DNA of 64,000 nt from NCBI GenBank assembly GCA_910577955.1, contig CAJTNC010000015.1, positions 1-64,000 of the forward strand, given 5' to 3'. How positions within the stretch are numbered: position 1 is the stretch's first letter; the number at the start of each line of letters is the position of its first letter. A program made the position numbers and the translations under genes. The notes under the pieces are model-generated. The model searched no databases, was not told the origin of the DNA, and worked only from the letters and a program-made list of their open reading frames with translations. Positions 32,804 to 42,030 of this stretch are shown here, piece after piece. This stretch comes from an uncultured Lachnospiraceae bacterium (lineage in GTDB: Bacteria > Bacillota > Clostridia > Lachnospirales > Lachnospiraceae).

Positions 32804-34099
32804 TTACAATTCCCTGACCTGATATGCTTTCTGTTCCACCATCACGTCCAGCACAAAATATCCGTTTTCCGTATAGCAGACCATATCTCCGTTAAGCCCT
32901 TCCGCCGCCTCCCGTATGGTAGGAAGTCCGAAACCATGTCCCCGTTCGGTTTTACTGGTTGGAACTATCGTTCCCCGCTCCACATGCAGGTCGTCTGCAC
33001 AGCAATTCTTTATTCGAATCAAAAGATAATTTCTGTGATACTTCATGCATACGGAAACCTGCCGTTTCTTTACCTCCAGCTTCTTAATGGCATCACAGAC
33101 ATTTTCTAATCCGTTTGCAAGAATACGGCACAATTCCATGTAAGGCAGCGCCTCCTCGCCGACTTGAATATCCATCCTGCATGCCGCTGAAAGTTCTTTC
33201 AGTTTCCGGTCATAATAGGCCAACGTTGCATTGATATACGGATTAGTGCAAAATTGTCCCGAAAGGGCATCTATTTTTTCATCCACCCCCGCCAGATACT
33301 CCGTCGCCTCCTGCACCTTTCCTGCTGCGAGCAGCCCCGAAAGCGTAGCTGTATACCCTTTCATATCATGCTTCATTTTCCGTATGTTCTGCTGGTTGTC
33401 AAGCTGTGCCTCCAGCGTGTTCTTCTGCTCCTGCAATATATGCTCATTCTTCCTCTTCCTATAGAGCAAAAGTTGGCGATACATCGATGCGAGGATCGTA
33501 GCGTAAGTCATAGGCATAAGTGCCAGTATTAACAGAAATGCCGGAAGTTCCTGCGGTCTTTTTGTCAGGATTACAGGAAAATTTCCATTGACGGCAAGCA
33601 ATACATAATAAATAGCTGTCATCCCCGCAAAAAGCCCCCATCCCTTCGTCACCGATTCCTGCAATTCCAAATACGGCTTCCTCAAATAGCGGATAGCCGC
33701 CCACTCTGCCAGCGGAAACAGTATCAGCCTTCCGATCAGCATCAGAATATACTTCTCTCCTCCCAGATAAAAATCTGCAATATTCGTTATGGAAATGATC
33801 CAGAGCGCCACCGTATCCGCCAGACAAAAAGTAAAGAAAAATCTCACGTTTTTATCTTTTGCCATAAACCAGAAAAACGCAAGGCTCGGCAGAGTACAGG
33901 TCAGTATAAAGATCTTGCCCATAATCTCCGCCCCATACAGCACTAATCCCGCCATATTCCCTACCAACAATGGTCCTATACAGATTCCCGTGTAAAGAAA
34001 TGTTTTCTTCTGGGAAAAACGGGAACGGTACAATAACATAAACAGGACCAGTACGTGAAAAAGCGACCACAACACAGATAAATCCCTAAATATTGTCAT
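32804..34099 (-). CDS. GHKL-type sensor histidine kinase (AgrC-like), no adjacent response regulator
   Basis: A 431-aa membrane kinase. Six or seven hydrophobic helices occupy about 1-215, then a coiled coil (KNTLEAQLDNQQNIRK), the phospho-acceptor His in KMKHDMKGYTATLSGLL (about residue 245) and a GHKL ATPase at about 330-425 (ILANGLENVCDAI, GHGFGLPTIREAAEGLNG). AgrC-type kinases read peptide signals and phosphorylate LytTR regulators. None is encoded nearby, so it is an orphan here. AAGGAGG precedes the ATG. Confidence 0.87.
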   Translation of the reverse strand: MTIFRDLSVLWSLFHVLVLFMLLYRSRFSQKKTFLYTGICIGPLLVGNMAGLVLYGAEIMGKIFILTCTLPSLAFFWFMAKDKNVRFFFTFCLADTVALWIISITNIADFYLGGEKYILMLIGRLILFPLAEWAAIRYLRKPYLELQESVTKGWGLFAGMTAIYYVLLAVNGNFPVILTKRPQELPAFLLILALMPMTYATILASMYRQLLLYRKRKNEHILQEQKNTLEAQLDNQQNIRKMKHDMKGYTATLSGLLAAGKVQEATEYLAGVDEKIDALSGQFCTNPYINATLAYYDRKLKELSAACRMDIQVGEEALPYMELCRILANGLENVCDAIKKLEVKKRQVSVCMKYHRNYLLIRIKNCCADDLHVERGTIVPTSKTERGHGFGLPTIREAAEGLNGDMVCYTENGYFVLDVMVEQKAYQVREL

Positions 34100-34135
34100 T
34101 TTATCTTACTACCTCCTTGAACCTTGGGCTTTAAC

Positions 34136-34175
34136 AAATCAGCCTCTGTGCAGTTTACCGCACAGAGACTGATTT
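34136..34175 (-). terminator. Terminator at the end of the microcompartment operon
   Basis: A 16-bp stem, AAATCAG-C-CTCTGTGC with GCACAGAG-A-CTGATTT (one mismatch), with an 8-nt loop, 22 bases past the stop of the glycyl radical activase gene. On the minus strand it is followed by TTTGTTAAA, a weak U-tract. It separates the long operon from the GHKL kinase. Confidence 0.75.
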
Positions 34176-34196
34176 ATTACAAAATCGGACACCCTG

Positions 34197-34991
34197 TCAT
34201 CCCCCAATCTGACAGTGCAGCGCCGTATGACGTTTCACAGCATCTTTCCACTTCTCCATCTTCTCTTCCGGGATCATGGGCGCGTCACCCATCGGATAGG
34301 GTCTTCCCAATCCCTCGTATTTCCCCTGCCCATACTTATGATAGGGCAGAAGATGAAGTTCACTTACTCCCGGAAGCGAGGCCGCATAGGCCGCAATCTC
34401 AAGTATCTCCCTCTCCGTATCGTTAAATCCCGGAACTACCGGTACACGGATAATCAGTTCACACATGCGGCTCTCCGCAATCTTCATTGCATTTTCCAAC
34501 ATCAGCGTATTTTCTTTTCCGGTAAACTCCCTATGCTTTGCCGGATTCATATGCTTAATATCCATCAGATAAGTATCAAGATACGGAAGAAACTTCATGA
34601 TCGTATCGAACTTTGCGTATCCCATACTCTCCATTGCCGTATTGATACCCATCTCTTTGGAGGCTTTTAACAGTTCCACCGCAAACTCCGGCTGCAGCAA
34701 GCTTTCACCGCCCGATAAGGTAAGGCCGCCTCCGGAACGCCCGTAGTAAGGCATGTCTCTCTTTACGATGTCCATCACCTCTTTTACGGTGACATCCCTG
34801 CCGATGGTCTTCGACTTTCCGTTTACCGTCATCCTCTGAATATCATATTCCTGAGATTCCGGATTGCAGCACCACCTGCACCGCAGCGCACACCCCTTCA
34901 GAAACACGATCGTCCGAACTCCGATGCCGTCGTGAATCGAATATCTCTGTATATCAAAAATTCTGCCTGATACATTTTTATCTGCCATCAT
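34197..34991 (-). CDS. Glycyl radical enzyme activase (radical SAM)
   Basis: A 264-aa radical SAM enzyme that abstracts hydrogen from the glycine of the neighbouring dehydratase. The CxxxCxxC cluster site is in GCALRCRWCCNPES. GGGLTLSGGESLLQPEFA, YLMDIKHMNP and IRVPVVPGFNDTE are family motifs. Length is near that of pyruvate formate-lyase activase. The ferredoxin-like two-cluster insert found in many activases is absent: after the CNPES motif there is no Cys-rich stretch. It follows the dehydratase gene by 29 bases and is the last gene of the operon. Confidence 0.92.
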   Translation of the reverse strand: MMADKNVSGRIFDIQRYSIHDGIGVRTIVFLKGCALRCRWCCNPESQEYDIQRMTVNGKSKTIGRDVTVKEVMDIVKRDMPYYGRSGGGLTLSGGESLLQPEFAVELLKASKEMGINTAMESMGYAKFDTIMKFLPYLDTYLMDIKHMNPAKHREFTGKENTLMLENAMKIAESRMCELIIRVPVVPGFNDTEREILEIAAYAASLPGVSELHLLPYHKYGQGKYEGLGRPYPMGDAPMIPEEKMEKWKDAVKRHTALHCQIGG

Positions 34992-35020
34992 AGATCTCCA
35001 TGCTTCCGTTTGTGAGAGCT

Positions 35021-37561
35021 TCAGCGATTTGTCGCCTGCTCCGTTCTGCGGATGATATCATCCTGCAGGGACTTTGACAGTGTTGTGAACAGTGCGGAAT
35101 ATCCCGCCACTCTGACTACCAGACCGCTGTATTTTTCAGGATTTCTCTGCGCATCTATCAGCGTCTGTCTGTCCACCACATTAAACTGCATATGCATGCC
35201 CTTCTGATCGAAATAGCCGCGCACTAACGCTACAAAACTCTCTAATCCCTTCTCCCCTGCCATTGCCGTAGGATGCATCTTCATATTAAACAGCGTACCG
35301 TTGCTGGCGATAGCATGATCCAGACGCGCCACGGAGTTGCATGCAGCAGTAGGACCGTGCACATCCTTGCCGGAAGAAGGTGAAACGCCGTCCGCCACCG
35401 GCATATGGGCAAGTCTGCCGTCCGGCGTCGCCCCGGTCTGCGCACCTAAAGGCACATTCGCCGACACCGGATACAACCCTGCCTGAAAAATACCGCCCCT
35501 CGGGTTTTTGAAAGTTTCTAAGGGCTTAGTATAAGTATAAGCCGCGTCTCTCGCCAGAGCATCCACCTCATCGATATCGTTTCCGAACTTGGGAAGTTCA
35601 TCGATCATATCCCGGATCTGCTCATAACGCGCCTTTTCCTCCTTAGGCAGTTCCATCGTCAGCACATTCCGGATCGTCATGGCAATGATATCGGGCGTCA
35701 CTTCTCTGCCCTGATCCCGCAGCTGCCCCGCGACCTGCAGAGCGATCTCTTTTGCCGTGATCGCATCAAATCCCTGACCAAAGTTCATCTGAAGCGCTCT
35801 CTTCAGCTCGCCGATGGAAACTTTCTTCTCTTCGTAGACAAGCTTTTTCACTGTATACAGAGAATCTGCGACATTGGCAATACCAAAACCCTGAGGCCCT
35901 GTGAAATTATACACGGCGCCGCCTTCCTGCAGGCTCATTCCTCTCTTCATACAGTCGTCCGCCATACAGGATTCAAAAGGCAGCGGACATAACGTCGCAT
36001 GAGCCACATCGATGGCGTTATCCGCATTGACAAGCAGAGCGATATTGTAATTCATCTGTTTTTTGTACGCGTCATAGAACTCGTCGAAGGTCTTAAAGTC
36101 CTCCACATTGCCGGTCTGTATGCTGGCAATCTCACCGTTGTCATAACCGTTGGAAAATACCATCTCCAAAGGTCTGCACATATTGAAGAAAGCCGCATCG
36201 TGCCACCCTTCGGTCTTTCCCGCTTTTTGCGGTTCCACACAGCCGATAATGTTGTAATCTCTGGCATCCTCCAGAGAAAGTCCCCTGTGGATCAGCGCCG
36301 GTATAATGATCTCATCATTATAGTAGGCCGGCAGACCGATACCGGTCCTTGTCAGATCCGCCGCATGCAGCAGAAGTTCCTGAGGGGAACGGTTCCACAC
36401 GCGGATGGAAAGGGACGGCTGGGGCAAAAATACATGTTTCGATGCATTGATGCACATGAAGGACAGATCGTTTGTGGCGTCTTTTCCCTCCACCGTCTGA
36501 CCGCCCACGATCAGATTCTGGAACAGGGAATATCCCGCAAATCCTTCGGCGCTTGCCGCGTCACGGCACTTGTTCAAGTCATTGAGTTTCACCCAGATAC
36601 AGTCTAACAGTTCCTGCGCAAACTCCGGCGTAAGTTTCCCGTTTTCGATATCCTTCTCATAGTAAGGATACATGTACTGGTCAAATCTGCCCGGCGAGAT
36701 GGAATGTCCGCTGGACTCAAGCTGCAGAAGCTGCTGTACAAACCAGAAGGACTGGCATGCCTCCCAGAACCCTTCCGCTCCATGCTCCGGCACCTTCGCA
36801 CAGTTTTCGGCAATGGTCAACAGTTCTTTCTTTCTCTGGGCATTGCCTTCTTTCGCCGCCATCTCCTGCGCCAGCTTCGCATATCGTTTGCTGTAGCCGA
36901 TCACCGCATCGCAGGAAAGGATGACCGCCTGCAAAAATCTGCTCTTTCTGGCATAATTTTCAGCGCCTACACAGCAGGACGCAAGTTCCTCCTGCGCTTC
37001 TTTTTTGATTCCCGCAAAGCCGATTTGCAGCACCTTCTCATACTGCACGGTAATATGCCCCACGCCGTTATAAAAATAGTTGCCCGGCGTAAAGAAATTG
37101 TGCTCCATAGCCCGGTGTGTCTCCGGCTCCATATAGCTGTACGCCAGTTCGCTTGTGGTTTTTCCTTTCCAATAGCGATTCGCCTCTTTTAACCGCTTCT
37201 TCGTATCCTCTGCTATATAAAAGGGATCCGCCGCTCTGTGCTCCACCGTATCAAATTCAGCCTCCAGCCACTCATAGGAAAACTCCGGATAAGTCTGACA
37301 TCCTCTGGGCGCGATCGTGGAACTTCCCGCCACCAGCTCTTCCGGTCTGATAATGATCGGAATATTTTCCAGAATATGGGCAAAAGCTTTCGCTCTGCGC
37401 ATCACCACAGGCTGCCCTTCCGTCTCCCGATAAGACTCCGTGATCAGTTCCGCCCTCGCTGCCTCTATTTCCGGAAGCTTTGCATATAAATGTTCCACCA
37501 GTCTCGTTATTCTGTCCGTTTTCTTGATCGACTTAACGTCACTTGTAAACATGCCGAACAC
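35021..37561 (-). CDS. Glycyl radical 1,2-propanediol dehydratase (B12-independent)
   Basis: An 846-aa glycyl radical enzyme. The glycyl loop is VVRVAGYSALFTTLS with Gly820; the thiyl cysteine is Cys441 in NIIGCVEPQKAG, the GCVE context of diol/glycerol dehydratases rather than formate-lyase (which has CC). It would convert 1,2-propanediol to propionaldehyde inside the microcompartment, as in Roseburia inulinivorans and Clostridium phytofermentans. Activase follows; DeoR, shell proteins, aldehyde and alcohol dehydrogenases precede. A choline lyase is unlikely because the locus has fuculose aldolase and no choline genes. No long N-terminal encapsulation extension is visible. ATG is preceded by AAAGGAAAAGGG. 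Confidence 0.92.
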   Translation of the reverse strand: MFGMFTSDVKSIKKTDRITRLVEHLYAKLPEIEAARAELITESYRETEGQPVVMRRAKAFAHILENIPIIIRPEELVAGSSTIAPRGCQTYPEFSYEWLEAEFDTVEHRAADPFYIAEDTKKRLKEANRYWKGKTTSELAYSYMEPETHRAMEHNFFTPGNYFYNGVGHITVQYEKVLQIGFAGIKKEAQEELASCCVGAENYARKSRFLQAVILSCDAVIGYSKRYAKLAQEMAAKEGNAQRKKELLTIAENCAKVPEHGAEGFWEACQSFWFVQQLLQLESSGHSISPGRFDQYMYPYYEKDIENGKLTPEFAQELLDCIWVKLNDLNKCRDAASAEGFAGYSLFQNLIVGGQTVEGKDATNDLSFMCINASKHVFLPQPSLSIRVWNRSPQELLLHAADLTRTGIGLPAYYNDEIIIPALIHRGLSLEDARDYNIIGCVEPQKAGKTEGWHDAAFFNMCRPLEMVFSNGYDNGEIASIQTGNVEDFKTFDEFYDAYKKQMNYNIALLVNADNAIDVAHATLCPLPFESCMADDCMKRGMSLQEGGAVYNFTGPQGFGIANVADSLYTVKKLVYEEKKVSIGELKRALQMNFGQGFDAITAKEIALQVAGQLRDQGREVTPDIIAMTIRNVLTMELPKEEKARYEQIRDMIDELPKFGNDIDEVDALARDAAYTYTKPLETFKNPRGGIFQAGLYPVSANVPLGAQTGATPDGRLAHMPVADGVSPSSGKDVHGPTAACNSVARLDHAIASNGTLFNMKMHPTAMAGEKGLESFVALVRGYFDQKGMHMQFNVVDRQTLIDAQRNPEKYSGLVVRVAGYSALFTTLSKSLQDDIIRRTEQATNR

Positions 37562-37578
37562 CCTTTTCCTTTCTTATC

Positions 37579-38343
37579 TCACTCTTTATATATACACTCC
37601 GTCTTCTCTTTCCGGAATGCCTCCATCCACATCTCGTCCGGTTTCTCATCTGTCACGATACAGTCCACAGCCCCCAGACCGCATATTCTGGAAAACGCCG
37701 TCCGTCCGAATTTGCTGGAATCCACCGCCAGATATATTTTGTCAGCCGCTGCGATCATGCTCTGCTTGATGCCGCCGGTCTCCACATTTCCATCCGTTAT
37801 TCCGTTCTTTAAGTCGATCCCCTTGCAGGAAAAAAATACTTTATCCACATGATAAGAATCGATGCCGTCAAGAGCTTTCTTGCCGATCAGCGACATGGAG
37901 TTCGGTCTCAAAAGCCCGCCCGGAGTTATGATATCCCATCCCTGCACATCCGCCAGCTCCAACAAAATCTCTATGGCATTGGTAATCACCGTAAGGTGCT
38001 TTTTGTGCTTAATACTCTTTGCGATAAATACCGCAGTCGTGGAGGCATCCAGCATAATGTGATCACCGTCTTTGATCTCCCTGCTGACCAGTTCGGCTAT
38101 TTTATGCTTCCCCTCAGGGTTGGCTTTCCATCTGACGTTAAAAGGAAGATCGATACTGCTTTTTTCATTGATCACAGCGCCGCCGTAGCTTTTGATTACA
38201 TGTCCCTCTTCCTCCAGCTTATCCAGATCTCTCCTGATCGTCTCCTCCGAAACGTCATACTCTTTGCTCAGCTCGCTGACGATCACCCGTTTATTCGCAT
38301 GAACTTTCTCCAAAATAAGGTTTCTTCTCTCCGCCGCTAACAT
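37579..38343 (-). CDS. DeoR/GlpR-family sugar-phosphate-responsive repressor
   Basis: A 254-aa regulator. The N-terminal winged HTH is MLAAERRNLILEKVHANKRV, then VSELSKEYDVSEETIRRDLD and LEEEGHVIKSYGGAV. The C-terminal DeoR sensor domain (DHIMLDASTTAVFIAKSI, LTVITNAIEI, KVFFSCKGIDLKNGITDG) binds sugar phosphates, here perhaps fuculose-1-phosphate or DHAP. It is embedded in the microcompartment operon between the BMC-T and dehydratase genes, which suggests autoregulation from the promoter near 47.65 kb, where T-rich repeats could be its operator (inference). Confidence 0.9.
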   Translation of the reverse strand: MLAAERRNLILEKVHANKRVIVSELSKEYDVSEETIRRDLDKLEEEGHVIKSYGGAVINEKSSIDLPFNVRWKANPEGKHKIAELVSREIKDGDHIMLDASTTAVFIAKSIKHKKHLTVITNAIEILLELADVQGWDIITPGGLLRPNSMSLIGKKALDGIDSYHVDKVFFSCKGIDLKNGITDGNVETGGIKQSMIAAADKIYLAVDSSKFGRTAFSRICGLGAVDCIVTDEKPDEMWMEAFRKEKTECIYKE

Positions 38344-38361
38344 ACTCTGTCCTCGTCTATA

Positions 38362-38910
38362 CTAAAAGATATACTTCAGCAGCTTATCGGAAGGTCTTGC
38401 AATCACAGAACTGTCAAGGAACATTGCTCTGTCGCCGGCTTCACTCTTGGCCCTGTCGATGGCCGCCTGCACCGCGGATACGCTGCCCGTCAGCGTCATA
38501 TAGCTTTTTCCGCACATCCCTTTGGCCAGACGCAGTTCAATCAGATCCACCACCGCCGTCTTTGCCGCCATATCTGCCGCCACAATAAGCGCCGCCACAT
38601 CGTATGTCTCCAGAATCCCCAGCGCGTCTATCTTCTCCGGCTGGGCTGTACCGTAAATTGCCGGGAATATCTGCTCATGAGGATTGCCCAGCACAAAAGT
38701 GTCTATGATCTTATCCTGATATCTGCCCGCTGCTCTGTCCACGGAAGCTCTCACTGCGCTTAATTCCCCTGTGATCAGGATCACAAACTTTCCGGGACAG
38801 GTGACTTCGGCCTGCAAAAGTTCCACATCCGCTGCTTTCGCCATCTCGTCCGCCGCCGTGTATCCCGTCGATACCGTTGTAATTTCCACCATTCCAATCG
38901 CTTTGGCCAT
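38362..38910 (-). CDS. PduT-like tandem BMC-domain shell protein (BMC-T)
   Basis: A 182-aa protein with two BMC domains (about 1-90 and 95-182), forming trimers in the shell facet. Cys38 in VTCPGKFVILITGE matches the cysteine that holds a [4Fe-4S] cluster at the PduT trimer pore, so it may pass electrons across the shell. The PduS-like gene next to it supports this. ATG with AAGGATAGGA upstream; an ATG 7 codons earlier is not preferred. Confidence 0.9.
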   Translation of the reverse strand: MAKAIGMVEITTVSTGYTAADEMAKAADVELLQAEVTCPGKFVILITGELSAVRASVDRAAGRYQDKIIDTFVLGNPHEQIFPAIYGTAQPEKIDALGILETYDVAALIVAADMAAKTAVVDLIELRLAKGMCGKSYMTLTGSVSAVQAAIDRAKSEAGDRAMFLDSSVIARPSDKLLKYIF

Positions 38911-38949
38911 TTTCCTATCCTTCCTCATCAAAAATTGTCCCGCATTACG

Positions 38950-40275
38950 TTATTTTACGCTGATGACCACTTCTTTTTCTGTTGCTTTCTTTACGATGCC
39001 GTCCACAGAAGCATGGATCGCCACACTCAGCCCGTCAGCCGCTTCAGCAATCACCGCTCCTTTTGTGACGGCATCTCCCTGCGCCACAACCGTCTTCGCC
39101 GGAGCGCCGATATGCTGGCTCATCGGTATCCTTACGGTTTTCACAGAAATCTCTGTTTCCGTGAGCGGCGCCGGAACATCATACTGTGCTAATCCCAGCT
39201 TTTCCTTCAGCCGCATCACCGGAACCTTTCTGAGATCCCTGTCCGTTTCCACTTCCGCCGGCTCTATCTTCTCCACCCGCACGCCGGAAGTTTTAAGCCC
39301 GTTTTTAAATTCGGCGATCACGCTCCTCGGAGCTAACCCCTGAGGACAGGAATAGTTCTCGCACAACCCGCAGCTGCTGCAGTACGCCGCATTGGTATAC
39401 ACAGACAGATCAGAAATATCATGGTTCGCCACCGCCCGCATGATCCGATGCGGTTCGATGGGATGACCAAGCGCGTGTCTCGGACACATCTCCGTGCAGG
39501 TCCTGCACTGGCAGCAGCTCGAAGCCGCCCTCCGTCTCTCCACATCCAGATTTTTATTCATACGCATTACCACTTTATGCGTCTCCGATAAAACGATAAT
39601 CGCGTTTGTTGTCTTAGTTATGATCGTATTTTCCGTTCCAAGCCTCCCCATCATCGGGCCGCCCATCACATAAGCCGGATCTTTCACCGTCACTTTTCCG
39701 GCTAACGCCACCGCTTCCTTCACACTCATGCCAAGCGGAACTCTCACGGTAACCGGTTTTTCCACTTCGCCCACGATGGAGACTAACTTGTCGATAACCG
39801 GCCTGCCGCCATGTACCGCCTGATACAGATTATACATTGTCTCCGCATTGTAGACGATCACATTCTCATCGATAGGGATCCCCCCCGGTTTGATCACACG
39901 CCCTGTCGCCTCATAGATCAGGATGACCTCGTCCCCCATGGGATATGTAGGCCGAACCGCACAGATCCTCACTTCCGGGTAATCTTTGATCACCTCGTCC
40001 AGAATCCAGATCGTATGCACATGTTCGCTCTTGATGCCGATCACGGCCTCCTTCGCTCCCAAAGCTTCCCGCACTTCATCAAGCATCTGAACGATCTCTT
40101 CCGCATTCGCCGCAAGAAGCTGTATATGAAGCTTTAACAGGGGTTCGCATTCGACACAGTTCAAAATAACCGTGTCCGCTTTGTCCGTCATTTTGGCATA
40201 GGATGGGAAACCGGCGCCGCCGGCTCCCACTATACCACTTTCTCTTGCTACACTTTTCAGTTCGTCGATCAGCAT
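38950..40275 (-). CDS. PduS-like RnfC-related iron-sulfur flavoprotein
   Basis: A 441-aa electron-transfer protein. N-terminal RnfC/NuoF-like flavin/NAD region (GIVGAGGAGFPSYAKM, LNCVECEPLL), SLBB segment about 165-215, two ferredoxin motifs CCQCRTCTEMCPR (about 250-265) and CSSCGLCENYSCPQ (about 297-312), and a C-terminal biotinyl-lipoyl-like end. In B12 systems PduS reduces cobalamin. No B12 enzyme is present here, so it more likely handles NAD(H) or electrons via the PduT-like pore (inference). The gap to the EutN-type gene before it is 2 bases. Confidence 0.9.
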   Translation of the reverse strand: MLIDELKSVARESGIVGAGGAGFPSYAKMTDKADTVILNCVECEPLLKLHIQLLAANAEEIVQMLDEVREALGAKEAVIGIKSEHVHTIWILDEVIKDYPEVRICAVRPTYPMGDEVILIYEATGRVIKPGGIPIDENVIVYNAETMYNLYQAVHGGRPVIDKLVSIVGEVEKPVTVRVPLGMSVKEAVALAGKVTVKDPAYVMGGPMMGRLGTENTIITKTTNAIIVLSETHKVVMRMNKNLDVERRRAASSCCQCRTCTEMCPRHALGHPIEPHRIMRAVANHDISDLSVYTNAAYCSSCGLCENYSCPQGLAPRSVIAEFKNGLKTSGVRVEKIEPAEVETDRDLRKVPVMRLKEKLGLAQYDVPAPLTETEISVKTVRIPMSQHIGAPAKTVVAQGDAVTKGAVIAEAADGLSVAIHASVDGIVKKATEKEVVISVK

Positions 40276-40277
40276 GA

Positions 40278-40547
40278 TTATTTACTCCACTCCTGTCCTT
40301 CGTCAATGATGCCAACGATCGCCGCATCCACCGGCGCATCCGCCATATCACAGCCGATTCTGGCAGCAGACCCCTGCGCCACCAGAACATACTCGCCTAT
40401 TCCGGCTCCGATGATATCAATTGCCACCAGACGTCCTTCCGTCCCCCACATCGATTCGACAGGTTCCACGATCATAAACTTGTTGCCGACCAACTTTTCA
40501 CTTTTTCTTGTAGAGAATAAGCTTCCTACAACTTTTCCTATTATCAT
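40278..40547 (-). CDS. EutN/CcmL/PduN-type shell vertex protein (BMC-P)
   Basis: An 89-aa pentamer that caps the vertices of the shell: MIIGKVVGSLFSTRKSEKLV, then KFMIVEP, then DIIGAGIGEYVLVAQGSAAR (the conserved GAGxGExVLV core) and DAAIVGIIDE. Full length for the family. It lies between pduL and the PduS-like gene. Confidence 0.93.
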   Translation of the reverse strand: MIIGKVVGSLFSTRKSEKLVGNKFMIVEPVESMWGTEGRLVAIDIIGAGIGEYVLVAQGSAARIGCDMADAPVDAAIVGIIDEGQEWSK

Positions 40548-40608
40548 AAATAATCATGCTCCTATCCTGTAATGTTTCATACCCCAAACATGCTTTCCGG
40601 CAATTTTG

Positions 40609-41262
40609 TCACACTCTCCGAATGATCGTTGCGCAGTCCCCCTGTCTCACCTGACAGGCATTTGCCTCATCTGTATCAATGTGCATCTCCAAAGAAAAAG
40701 ACTCGTCGACGCGGATTTTGACATTGTCTAACACCACGCTTCTCTCATCCCCCATGCGGACGGAAACCATATCTCCGTCATGCAGGGAAACGGACGCAGC
40801 CTCGGCCGGCGTCATATGTATATGCCTTGCCGCAACGATACACCCTTCTTTTAAGTAGAGCACTCCCTTAGGCCCCACCAGAGCGACAGGCGCGGAACCC
40901 GCCGTATCGCCGGACTGGCGCAGAGGCGCGTTTACCCCCAGCGTACGCGCATCTGTCGCGGAAATCTCCACCTGCGAACTCTTTCTGACAGGCCCGAGTA
41001 TCCTCACATTTTCAATGGCACGGAGTTTTAACCCGACTATCGTACACTGTTCATTTGCCGCAAACTGGCCGCCCATCAGTTCCTTTTTCTTTGTAAGCCG
41101 GTAACCGGAACCAAACAGCGTTTCCACATCCGCCTGTGTCAGGTGGATGTGCCTTGCGGACACACCCACCGGAACAGTCATTAATTTTTCATTTTCCCTG
41201 GCGTTTTCAATCGTCTGGAGCACCATTCTTGTAATCTGTTCTACATTTTGATAACCGTTCAT
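40609..41262 (-). CDS. pduL: PduL phosphotransacylase (phosphate propanoyltransferase)
   Basis: A 217-aa enzyme converting propionyl-CoA to propionyl-phosphate and recycling CoA in the lumen. Zinc-binding motifs VGVSARHIHLTQADVETLFG and later CIVAARHIHMTPAEA are the two PduL halves; EMHIDTDEANAC is near the end. The N-terminal helix MNGYQNVEQITRMVLQTIEN followed by a linker fits an encapsulation peptide. ATG with a GGAG site at longer spacing. Confidence 0.93.
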   Translation of the reverse strand: MNGYQNVEQITRMVLQTIENARENEKLMTVPVGVSARHIHLTQADVETLFGSGYRLTKKKELMGGQFAANEQCTIVGLKLRAIENVRILGPVRKSSQVEISATDARTLGVNAPLRQSGDTAGSAPVALVGPKGVLYLKEGCIVAARHIHMTPAEAASVSLHDGDMVSVRMGDERSVVLDNVKIRVDESFSLEMHIDTDEANACQVRQGDCATIIRRV

Positions 41263-41295
41263 AACAACGATACCCTGCTCCTTTCAAAACCTTTC

Positions 41296-41577
41296 TTACT
41301 GAACCTTAGGCAGAATCATCTCCACGTCATTGTGCGGTCTCGGAATTACATGAGTAGCTACCAGTTCGCCCAGCGCGCCTGCGCTGTTTGCTCCGGCTTC
41401 CACGGAAGACTTTACAGCCCCTACGTCGCCGCGTACCATAACGGTTACAAGTCCGGAACCGATCTTCTCTGTTCCGATCAATGTTACATTTGCAGCTTTA
41501 CACATAGCATCCGCCGCTTCAATTGCTGCTACAAGACCTCTTGTTTCTACCATTCCCAATGCTTCTAATGATGCCAT
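41296..41577 (-). CDS. BMC-H hexameric shell protein
   Basis: A 93-aa PduA/EutM-like shell protein: EALGMVETRGLVAAIEAADA, then KIGSGLVTVMVRGDVGAVKS and the ending THVIPRPHNDVEMILPK. It is nearly identical to the BMC-H at 42031-42312, so the two arose by duplication. AGGAGG is 8 bases from the ATG chosen. Confidence 0.93.
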   Translation of the reverse strand: MASLEALGMVETRGLVAAIEAADAMCKAANVTLIGTEKIGSGLVTVMVRGDVGAVKSSVEAGANSAGALGELVATHVIPRPHNDVEMILPKVQ

Positions 41578-41623
41578 AATCATTTCCTCCTGTTTTTGTT
41601 TGCCTTATTGTTTTACTTTTTAC

Positions 41624-41977
41624 TTATTTTTTCGGGACGAAATCCGGCGGATCTTCGCCCAGCATTTTAGAGCCCGAAGAGGGTTCCGTTTTCCCTTTAA
41701 AACGGCTTGCTGATAATTCAACCATCCTCACGATCTCCGGATGCGGATTCGGCAGTACACCGGTTGCAGCCGGTTTTTTGATTGCCTGTGTGGATCCTGC
41801 TTCGACCGCCTGCCTGACCGCCGACACATCGCCTTCGACCACCAGCGTAACAAGTCTTCCGCCCAGTTTACGCTCCCATGTGGCTAAGGTCACGTTTGCC
41901 GTCTTGCACATAATATCAAGGGCATCCATCGCCGCCACCACCCCGGTGATCTCTATAAACCCATATGCGTTACCCAT
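41624..41977 (-). CDS. Divergent BMC-H shell protein with C-terminal tail
   Basis: A 117-aa protein. The BMC domain spans about 1-85 (NAYGFIEITGVVAAMDALDI, KLGGRLVTLVVEGDVSAVRQ, GVLPNPHPEIVRM). The pore-region sequence differs from its neighbours (KLGGR instead of KIGSG). A 30-residue polar tail ends GEDPPDFVPKK, which may face the lumen or cytosol and bind a partner. AAGGAG lies 7 bases before the ATG. It sits between two near-identical BMC-H genes. Confidence 0.9.
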   Translation of the reverse strand: MGNAYGFIEITGVVAAMDALDIMCKTANVTLATWERKLGGRLVTLVVEGDVSAVRQAVEAGSTQAIKKPAATGVLPNPHPEIVRMVELSASRFKGKTEPSSGSKMLGEDPPDFVPKK

Positions 41978-42030
41978 GCCGTTTCTCCTTCCGCTCAAAA
42001 CTTTTCGGATCTATGCAAGCTTCACCTGCA

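Noticed and set aside
35021..37561. Choline trimethylamine-lyase or pyruvate formate-lyase as identity of the glycyl radical enzyme
   Set aside because: Single-Cys GCVE site rules out formate-lyase; fuculose aldolase and propanediol-type genes and no choline genes argue against CutC.
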